A stretch of 64,000 bases of DNA from Amorphophallus konjac (lineage: Eukaryota > Streptophyta > Magnoliopsida > Alismatales > Araceae), in NCBI GenBank assembly GCA_022559845.1, contig CM040123.1:301556642-301620641 (forward strand), written 5' to 3'. Within the stretch, counting starts at the first letter, position 1; each line of letters starts with the position of its first letter. Shown here in pieces: positions 56,165-64,000 of the stretch. Under the pieces are notes generated by a model. That model was not told the DNA's origin, did not search any database, and saw nothing but the letters and a program-made list of their open reading frames with translations. The position numbers and the translations under genes were made by a program.

Positions 56165-57775
56165 TGTAGACACGCTAAAATTGACATTATTTTGAGTATA
56201 TTTCATATTGCCGTGCAATGCCCCATTTGACCCTCAAATTAGCTTGTTTGAGTGGTTTTTCCCATTTTTATTGAATTTCTCCTATTTTTTCCTAATTTTT
56301 CTTGATTTTCTCTTATTTTCTCCCTTTTCCTATTTTTCTGGATTTTCTGGGTATTTATCTCATTTTTTAAATTCACGACCTGGGTAAGGGCGTGTTTTTA
56401 ACAAAACACGACCTGATCTGGGGCGTTTCTTTGAGAAAGGACGCCCACACCTGAGGGCGTCAATTCTTGGTGTTTGACCGACTTCCTCGTTTTCAAGACT
56501 TGAAATTAACGCCCTTCCCACGGGCGTGTTTTTAAAAGTAGCTTTGCCTGAGGCGTGTTTTACATTTTTTAAATATGGGGAGTTTTTATTTCTAAAAATT
56601 AGTTTTGAAAGAAACGCCCTTGTGCAGGGCGTGTTTTTAAGAAACGCCCTCTGGGCAGGTCGTCAATTCAACAATTGACGCCCTGAACCAGGTCGTGTTT
56701 CACTTTTGTGCTCCGAACGAACGCAGCCTTTCCCAGAGAGACTCCTGCTTCGTTTGGGCTCTTGCCCAGCTTAATCCTCCCCTATTTGGGCTCTTGCCCG
56801 TTCTTATCTCTTCCTCCTTTAGACTCTTCCCTCCTTATCTCCTTTTCTATCTTATTAATAGAGCTTCTGAGTTCTGTTAATCGGTTGGATTCTGAAGGCT
56901 TCTTCCCCGTTGTTTTTATTTTTCTTCTTCTTCCCTCCTCGGGTCTTCTTCTGTCTTCTTTTTCCTCCGGTTCTTCTTCTCCTTCTTCTGTCTTCTTCTA
57001 CTTCTTCTTCTTTTCCTTCTTCTCCGTTCTCTGTCTTTCTGTTTCTTTTTTTTTCTTTCTTCTTCTTCTGTCTTTTGTCTTCTGTCTTTTTTTTCTTCTG
57101 TCTTCTCTTCTTTCACAGGAACCGAAGGTTGCATTGGCTAAAGGAGGCTTCTTCCAACGTTCAAATCCCATCTCTTGAAGGCTTCTCCCCATCGAGCACC
57201 AAAGCCAAAGGAGCCACAAAGATTTTTCATTTCATCTCCCCCTTATTTCTTATTTTTATTAGTTCATAATTCATGCATGCATGCATCATTATTATATGAA
57301 TTTTTTTTCTCTCCATCATTGAGATCTCCCCTTAGTGCATCTCTTGCACTCTTTCCCCTTGTTTTATTTTGCATTCATCATATTTCCCACACCCTTTTTG
57401 CATAGGGGTTTAAGGGCAACCACCCTTAAGGTGTGTTCTTCACCATGTTATCATGCTTATATTTTTATTTAGGATTTGATGCTACACTCACCACGTTCTA
57501 ATTCCTATCTTTACTTGGTGTTTGTCTTTTCTTGCAAGGGTAATCAAAGGAAGAACTCTCTTCATCGGCCGGCCGATCTAGAAGAGAAAGGAGCACTCAC
57601 AATCCCCGCACTTTTAAAGGTATTTTTCGCGATCCCTCCATGATTTTCATTATTATCTTTTGAGGCCTTCGTGTCTCTGGCGATCACGTTTTTCCATCTT
57701 AGCACCTCGTGCTATTTCATGCTTATTTATTCATATTCTTAATTTTTCTTTAAGTGGATTTAAAAAGGATCTACA
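56165..57775 (+). repeat. 3' LTR of N5
   Basis: 1611 bp, offset 8766 (8765 after a one-base T-run indel) from LTR1, about 98.3% identical. It ends CTACA before the ACTTC duplication. Confidence 0.93.
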
Positions 57776-57909
57776 ACTTCTTCGTCTTATTTTCGTTCTT
57801 ATTTTGTTAGTTGCATTGCATTGCATGCGTTATCTCTCATCCCTATTGCATCTCTCTCCCCGAGAGACCCTCATTTGATCATTCATCATATCATCTGCCT
57901 ACCTTTGTG

Positions 57910-57917
57910 TATAAAAG
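57910..57917 (+). promoter_or_regulatory. Candidate TATA box in N6
   Basis: GTGTATAAAAGGGG, about 2.9 kb into N6 once N5 is removed. If used, R-U5 would be about 2.1 kb. Confidence 0.45.
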
Positions 57918-58494
57918 GGGTTTAAAACAACATCGACCAGGTGCGTATTTGTTCATGTCTTCATCAGATTCATCACAAGGGATGGATGCTGCATTGTCGT
58001 TATCTTGATTTATTATTTCGTCTTCTTTTGCAAGGTGAACCATCAAAGGAAAGCTGTCTCCTTTAGCCAGTCGAAGGAAGAGGAGGAGAGAACTCACGTG
58101 ATTCCTCAGTTCGAAGATGAGAAGGGATCATTCCCTCCTATTTTGAGGTACCCAACCGCCCCCCCTCCATTTTACTCCATTCTTCTCTCTTTCTATTGTT
58201 GTTTATTGTTAAGTCTCCACCCCTGGTCCCTCTCTATTTTTGCCTTAAAAAGAGTCTTTCTCTCTCTATATATATTTTCCTAGTGGTCTTTATTAATTTT
58301 AATTCTCTATACCTCACTCTCTTTCTCTATCTTTTATATCTCGATTTCTCTCGTCATTTTCTCTTGTCTCTTTAAAAGAAATAAAAGAATAAAAGTAATA
58401 AAGGTAACACAAACAAAAACCAAAAAAAACAACAACAAAAGCTAAAACAAAGAAAAAAAGAAAGCATAACAAAATCAGGGTAACCGAAGGAAGC

Positions 58495-58523
58495 CCTCTT
58501 CGTCGGCCGACCGACAGAAGAGG
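58495..58523 (+). promoter_or_regulatory. N6 hairpin homologous to the N5 LTR hairpin
   Basis: CCTCTTC-GTCGG-CCGA-CCGAC-A-GAAGAGG. Flanks also match N5 (GGTAA-C-AAGGAAG before, GAAGAGAGGA-CCCGCAC after). The A-T pair of N5 is G-C here. Confidence 0.6.
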
Positions 58524-58644
58524 AAGAGAGGACCCGCACTGCTCCCGCTCCGGCGGCGAACGCGATCAGAACACTTCCTGTGAGGTTCTCAGCCCCTTGC
58601 GATCACACTTCCCCTCCCCTTCTTTCTGTCATTTCTTTTCTGTT

Positions 58645-59275
58645 CGAACCCCGTTGACGGAACTGGTTCCTCGCGGTGGTTTTATCTTCTGTCTTTTCTT
58701 TTCTGTTTGAACCCCGTTGACGGAACTGGTTCCTCGCGGTGGTTTTATCTTCTGTCATTTCTTTTCTGTTCGAACCTCGTTGACGGAACTGGTTCCTCGC
58801 GGTGGTTTTATCTTCTGTCTTTTCTTTTCTGTTCGGACCCCGTTGACGGAACTGGTTCCTCGTGGTTGTTTTATCTTCTGTCTTTTATTCGAACCCCGTT
58901 GACGGAACTGGTTCCTCACGGTGGTTTTATCTTCTGTCATTTCTTTTCTATTCGAACCCCGTTGACGAAACTGGTTCCTCGCGGTGGTGTTATCTTCTGT
59001 CTTTCATTTCGAACCCCGTTGACAGAACTAGTTCCTCGCGGTGGTTTTATTTTCTGTCATTTCTTTTCTTTTCGAACCCCGTTGACGGAACTGGTTCCTT
59101 GCCGTGGTTTTCTCTTCTGTCTTCCATTCGAACCCCGTTGACGAAACTAGTTCCTCGCGGTGGTTTTATCTTCTGTCTTTCATTCGAACCCCGTTGACGG
59201 AACTAGTTCCTCGCGGCGGTTTTAGTTTATAATCTTCACTCGAACCCCGCTGGATGGAACAAGTTCCTCACGGAG
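58645..59275 (+). repeat. Minisatellite of 53-66 bp units in N6
   Basis: About eleven units of the type ACCCCGTTGACGGAACTGG then TTCCTCGCGGTGGTTTT, separated by ATCTTCTGTC(A/T)TTTC spacers. Two decayed units follow near 59345 and 59410. The core GGAACTGGTTCC is palindromic around TG. The array reads open in several frames, but this is repeat periodicity, not a gene. Confidence 0.92.
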
Positions 59276-59449
59276 GTTTCCTTTCATAATTTTCATTCTG
59301 TCATTCATTTCCATTATTTTTTTATCTTAGCTATAAAAATCCCACAAAGACCAACGTCTAGTGGTGGTTTGTTGAACGTCTATATATTTATTGTTATATA
59401 TATTGCTATAAAAACCCCGCAAAGACCAATGTCTTGTGGTGGTTCGCTC

Positions 59450-60002
59450 TTTCTATGTTACTGTTAGGTTCTCCCATTAAGTGATATCTTGCTATAATTC
59501 TGGTTCATGTTGTTCGTATTATTGTTATTATTTCATGATGAGCCACATTCTGTTGTAATTTGGTATTCCTATTTTGATTGCCCCCCATTCCCGAGTCCGG
59601 TGGAGACAACTCTCACCGAGTACTCTTCAGCGTTCGCTATCCAATTGGTACCCCCCTTTTCCCATTCTCGTGTCACTACTTTCATCATCACCATTGTTTG
59701 TGTCAACACTCTGCATTCACTCGTTACCCAAAGTCCCAGCATATCCCATCCTAACATCTGGTATCTTTAAAGCTACTCCCGAAACAACAGGCTACGCCTG
59801 TCGAGGAGGAAGTTAGTTTGCGTGAGAAGATCTTTGGATCTCGATCTCCGCCCCGTACCGGAAGGTGGGTAAGTCTAGATTTCTCGTATTCCACTAGAAC
59901 ACTTCCTTCAGGTCGTGTTTTCCACTACCTTTCTCATACTACCCTGTAATTCATCCTCGTCCCCTTTCCTTCTCTCTCCTTGGTACGATCCCGTCGTCCA
60001 CA
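59450..60002 (+). other. N6 distal end
   Basis: About 550 bases without recognised features, ending at CCACA before the GAAAC duplication. Confidence 0.5.
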
Positions 60003-60007
60003 GAAAC

Positions 60008-61670
60008 GTGGTGGGCCCATAACCCACAAGCTCCAGGATCGGATTGGTAGTTGAGAGTGGTAAATGTTTTGGCATTGAGCAAGTCCTAGAGCAAGGGTAC
60101 ATAGTCAGTTGTAGAGAATTGCCTTTGGATGTGAGGCTATGTTGGCCATGTGAGTGGCCTTGGTTGCCATGTGTCGGCGGCAGTGTCATGTTGAATGGCA
60201 CTGGCAAGATTGAGAATTGGGTAGCACGATGATAGGAGTCATCAGATGTGAGTAATTGTGCGCCAGTCTTTTTCATGAATAGCATCATGTGGCCCAGAGT
60301 AGAGTCAGTTCGTGATTGGTATTGAGAACAGGTTGTGGCCATTTTGGACTGGTTATGAGGCGCAGGTGCGCATTGCCCGGAGTCGAGGAAATGATTGGAC
60401 TGACCTTGATCATTCTGGATGTTCTCGAAGTAGATCCGAGGAATGAAAACGGATTGGCGTCAGGGGAGTGACCCTGTGGAGATGCCATGAGTAGTCGAGG
60501 GAGCTAATCGAGCTGTCTAAGCACCCAGGCGATCTGTGGTTTAGTGTACTGGAGGATCGGCGGATATGGTGTCCGAGACTAGATAAGTGATGTGATGCCT
60601 ATAGATGGAGCGCTCGGCCATAGTGAGACTCGAGAGAGTTTGGAACTTGGTGTTTTGCGGTGCCACTGACCGGATTGTGGTGCTAAGTTCAAAGGTTTCC
60701 CCTGGCTCAAGCGGAGCAGTGCAAGGGGATCGTGTGTGAAGCGAGCGGTTGTTTAACCTGAGCGGTGTTGTGTTCAGGTGGGCACTGAGAATTGGTCATT
60801 GTCGGTTGGCAGTGTATGGGAAATGTGGAGTTACTAAGTGCAGATTGGACGGTTGTAATATGGAACAGCTATCTCCTCGACAAAAGAACCCCCTAAAGTG
60901 TGTATGAGAGATGGGGGGCCCGCCGTTGGGAAAGGAGTTGGAGGTGGAGTGCCCAAGAGTAGTGTGTTTGAGGAGTTTGAGGTTCACATGAGTGACCTCG
61001 TTGTTCTTTCCCCTCTTGAGAAATTGGCATTGGTCGAAGGGCCATAGAGGACCATGATAGTACTAGTGATGTGTGACTAGTGTTCGGAGGAACCGATTGG
61101 TGGTCTTGCAAGAGAAGCAAGAGAGGATTTTGGCTAGAGGACCTCCTATTGATGTGGGACCAGTGTTAACCAGTGAGCTTTGAGGTGTGTTGACCCTGAA
61201 TATGAGCGGCGCTGACTGTGTGAAGTCAGCGGAAGGGTCATGGTCAGCCGAGATGGCAGTGTGAGTGTTGTTTGGAGATGAGGTGTGATTATGGTCCTTG
61301 AGGGGAGTACTCAGCGTTCAACGATTGAGGAAGCTGATGTCCTGAGTGGACTGTTGGGCGTGGAGTTCCCAGCCTTGGAGTGGAGTCGTATCTCGACTCA
61401 TGTGTTTTTCTCCGTACGCCGTGTGCCGAATGTTGTTCGTGCCCTTGAGAGTTCCAAGGAAGCTAAGGTGATGCCAGACTTAGCTGTCTATGTGTGTTCC
61501 GAACGGTCTGAGGATCGGTGTGAATTGGCGTGGTAGAGCAAGAGGGCTTTCCCAGTTGTATTGGTCCGGTGGTACTCCTCAGAGGAGGTTGTATGAGAAG
61601 TGTGGTGGTTATGCTGTGGTCGTGCGGTTTTACCCGTTGGGTGAGTTCTTCCCCGTGAGTCCTGTGCATT
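60008..61670 (+). other. N1 3' internal region
   Basis: About 1.66 kb of N1 after the N6 target site. No RT, RNase H, integrase or chromodomain motif seen in any frame; G-rich, possibly heavily decayed pol. Confidence 0.5.
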
Positions 61671-61711
61671 GCCCAAATTTTGAGGATGAAATTTTTATAA
61701 GGGGGAAGGAC
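61671..61711 (+). promoter_or_regulatory. N1 pol C-terminal tail and PPT
   Basis: Codons for PNFEDEIFIRGKD overlap the purine tract ATAAGGGGGAAGGAC immediately before the LTR start TGTAACGCCC. The same arrangement is seen in N2, and it is typical of Del/Tekay elements. Confidence 0.8.
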
Positions 61712-64000
61712 TGTAACGCCCAGGATGTTTCGGATCGTGTTTTCGCGGGTTGCGGATAGTGTCTGTGTGGGTTTCGGACTTGAATATTGAATTTTCAGAC
61801 CCTTAGATGGCGTCTATGTGAGTTATTTCAGGGCTGTGGCAGCGCGTCGAGCGGTCTAGCTTTTTCCTTGAATTTTTCGGAGTCTGCTTTGATTTTCTGA
61901 GAATTTTTGGGGTTTATGTGAATTTTGTAAATGAAATGAAATGGGCAAAATATATAATAAAATAAAATTTTTAAAACCCTTTTTAACCCCCCCCCCTCTC
62001 CCCCTCCGTTCTCTCATCTCACTCTCTCACGTCTCACCTCTCCCTCACTCTCTCGCCTCTCTTTCCCTCTCCCTTTCTCACCTCCAGCAACCGACGGCGG
62101 TGATGATGGGACGTGCGGTGGAGCGGCGGCAGCAACGTGTGGCGAGGACGAAGCCGAGGAGCCTGGCGAGTGCGAGGCAGAGGCGATCGCGGCCGTGGGA
62201 GTCGATCGTGTGGAGGTTCGGTGATTCTTCGAGGTTCCGGTGGGTTAAAGCTACGGATAAGGTAGGGGGACAGATCCCTAGCACTCTGGCTTATTTCCCC
62301 TCGTGATTCTGTGCCCCAGCGAGGTTGAGAGTCGGTGCATTACTTGTTTGGGGAAATGTTCATGTTTGGGACGAGTGACGATTTTCGGCCGAGTTAGGCC
62401 TTGATTTGTGGTTTAACGCAGTTTTCCGAATGTAGGAATGCCTGAGGGTGGATTCCCCTTGTTTTCCCCTTCGCTTCAAGGCGAATGGGGCATGGGATCG
62501 AACTCCGCGTGAAGTTCGGTTTGTTTCTGTGAACCCGGCAGAGGACGGCCATTGGAGTGGCCGTGTGGCCCAGAGCTAGGCGGCCAGGACCCTGGTCGTC
62601 CAGGTATGTTGGGCGGCCAGAGGTCTGGCCGCCGAGGTTTGCAGGTGGCCAAAACCCTGGCCACCCTGCCCTCTCTCTTCTCCCCTCTATTCCAACCTGT
62701 TGGCCTCTAGTCTGGCCGCCCTACATGTGCCTGGGTGGCCAAAGGCCTGGCTGCCCTGGTCTGCAGGGCGGCCAGCACCCTGGCTATCCAGGTCTCTATT
62801 GTGCCATGGACTCGGCGGCCAAGGAGATGGCTATCCAGTGCACAGGGTGGCCCTATGTTGGGCGGTCAGGAGGGTGGCCGCCCAGTCCTTTCCTGCCACG
62901 GGGTCTCGTGCTTCGCCATTTCATGCCTCCAGGTGTCAGTATGTGACATGGTTCCGCGGAAGAGATGTACGCGTGATTCTCTATGATCCAAAATTAATGT
63001 AAAGTTATCATGGGCCATCCCTGTGGATTTAGGTATTGTGGGGAGTGTTCTTCCCCGTGTGGGTTATCAATAGTAGAGGTCCGTTCCCGCGTGAGTTTAG
63101 ATGGCCGGCGTTCGCTGGTTCCCGCTATCGGCCTTAGGCAGTTTACCCGTACCGGGCTGTGCCACTTCATGGTTTCAGGTGTACGTGAGTTGGACCTTCT
63201 TCCGAGTAGTACTCCCCTGGCACAGCTTACTGAGTGTCGTGCATGTGCCGGCTGGGCCGAGAGTGTTACTCACTGAGTGCCAACACGTTCCGACCACGTG
63301 GTCGAGAGCTATTCCCGATGTGATGATTTTTAAGTTGGTTATGATAGGGCCCCTTGCCTTTGCAGTCAGAGTCCGACTGGGGGGAAAACCAACTAGAGGA
63401 CCCGACTTAGAGCAGATGGTCTGTGTGTGCACACGTGGTTGGGGGCAGTAGACCCACGCCGACGGGCATACCCCAACTAGTCCTTGTGTTGTTACAACTC
63501 TGCCTCACTCTCTGGGAGAGGCCAGCATGCGTGATCGTAATGGGCGGTGTAAGGCGTCCGGGATGCATCCAACCCAGTCCCTTACCTCCCTCTCTGGGAG
63601 AGGTGGCCACGCCAGGGAGAGTCGGCGTGGTGTAAGACGTCAGTGGACGCATCCAGCCGATGCTAGTGAGTGAATACTTTAGACACCCCTGGGTTTAGTT
63701 CCCGACTGTGAGCTGTGGTTCTCCAGAGTAAGGGTGGTGGGTTCTGACCGGGTGACTTTAGCGTGACTTCTCGACTGTGAGGCCGAGGCTTTCCTGACAG
63801 CATTTTCAGGGTTCTCCTGGTAGCTAGGATAGGATGTTTCAGCGGTGTGGTTTCCGTGGTGGCTCCTATCCATGAGGACCATTCGTACGTTAGAGGCTTC
63901 GTAGGTTCCTTCGGTAGTGAGATCGTGACCTTTCTTAGATCGGCGGTTCCATCTCGAGATCGTGGTTCCCTTGTGAGGGTAGGAGTAGTGTAGAGACTCT
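61712..64000 (+). repeat. 3' LTR of N1 (right end beyond window)
   Basis: Begins TGTAACGCCCAGGATG. A GGCGGCC/GGCCGCC array lies at about 62560-62890. From 62587 it matches 15148-15510 and then 26238-27325 of the 5' LTR, showing the clean target of the composite insertion at about 62898. By comparison about 550 bases remain outside the window (full length about 2.8 kb). Open frames inside have no domain. Confidence 0.83.

Larger units (their letters stand above)
47399..57775 (+). mobile_element. Full-length non-autonomous Tat/Ogre-like element N5
   Basis: 10,377 bp with LTRs 47399-49010 and 56165-57775 inside a perfect ACTTC duplication (47394-47398 and 57776-57780). PBS-like TGG sequence after LTR1 and GGCGGGGCAGC before LTR2. 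The 7.15-kb interior has one long frame with no gag, protease, RT or integrase motif, so it must rely on another element's proteins. About 28 LTR differences in 1611 bp indicate recent insertion. Confidence 0.9.
44598..60002 (+). mobile_element. Probable 5-kb solo LTR N6 (Tat/Ogre-like), interrupted by N5
   Basis: Starts TGTAAACACGCC and ends GTCGTCCACA, inside the duplication GAAAC (44593-44597 and 60003-60007). Without N5 it is about 5.02 kb. Its start is clearly related to the N5 LTR start (TGTAGACACGCT, then ACCGTG and ATGCCCC in both). It holds an AT-rich stretch, a long CT-rich tract, a TATA box and a minisatellite. No PBS, second LTR or coding domain is recognised. Confidence 0.68.
15148..64000 (+). 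mobile_element. Del/Tekay-type Ty3/gypsy element N1, opened by three insertions
   Basis: Pieces in order: 5' LTR part (15148-15510, 26238-27882), Met-tRNA PBS (27885), leader (27896-27999), leader and gag (42876-44592), 3' internal region (60008-61711) with pol tail and PPT, and 3' LTR (61712 to beyond the window). Three TSD-flanked insertions (15511-26232, 28000-42870, 44598-60002) account for the gaps. With these removed the internal region is only about 3.5 kb, with gag but no protease, RT, RNase H or integrase, so N1 is a deletion derivative. LTR identity is roughly 90%, making it older than its insertions. Confidence 0.8.

Noticed and set aside
58707..59197. Overlapping open frames with repeats of LTELVPRGGF type
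   Set aside because: They are the translation of a minisatellite, open in more than one frame.

Overview
This window is plant nuclear DNA made almost entirely of nested LTR retrotransposons. I found no host protein gene, rRNA, tRNA gene or CRISPR array. The evidence for a plant is the gag proteins of the Athila, Tat, Del/Tekay and Sirevirus types, primer-binding sites for plant initiator-Met and Asp tRNAs, LTRs of 1.6 to 5 kb, and heavy C-to-T decay of gag frames. A large-genome angiosperm fits best; I cannot name the species.

Layout. 1-4608: left-truncated minus-strand Athila-like element (gag, leader, PBS, 5' LTR). 4609-12140: minus-strand Tat-lineage element X with a long decayed gag frame. 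12141-14625: a plus-strand Del-like LTR (N0), then about 520 unassigned bases. 15148-64000: a plus-strand Del/Tekay-type element (N1) opened by three insertions. Insertion one (15511-26232, TSD CTTTC) lies in the N1 5' LTR. It is a minus-strand, gag-only Sirevirus-like element fused to a 540-bp TRIM-like miniature element. Insertion two (N2, 28000-42870, TSD TTCAC) is a minus-strand Del-like element without pol; it holds a probable solo LTR (N3, TSD CTCAG), which holds another (N4, TSD AGCTT). Insertion three (N6, 44598-60002, TSD GAAAC) is a probable 5-kb solo LTR holding a full-length non-autonomous Tat/Ogre-like element (N5, TSD ACTTC). The N1 pol tail, PPT and 3' LTR close the window.

Age order from LTR pairs, by eye: Sirevirus-like element about 98.5% identical (40 differences, no indels in 2637 bp), N5 about 98.3%, N2 about 95% in a 300-bp sample, TRIM about 94.6%, N1 roughly 90%. 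No element here has a recognisable intact reverse transcriptase or integrase, so all would need enzymes supplied from elsewhere.

The strongest unexplained pattern is that nearly every LTR family here carries its own private cluster of short, mostly CpG-containing motifs, often inverted half-sites (GCGGTC/GACCGC, GGCGGCC/GGCCGCC, AGCGCC/GGCGCT, GGGTCGACCC, ACGCCC/GGGCGT, and the non-palindromic TGCACCGACT). The Sirevirus array lies in U3 upstream of a TATA box. The other leading signals are the TRIM-Sirevirus chimera inside a single target-site duplication, and a covarying hairpin shared by N5 and N6.
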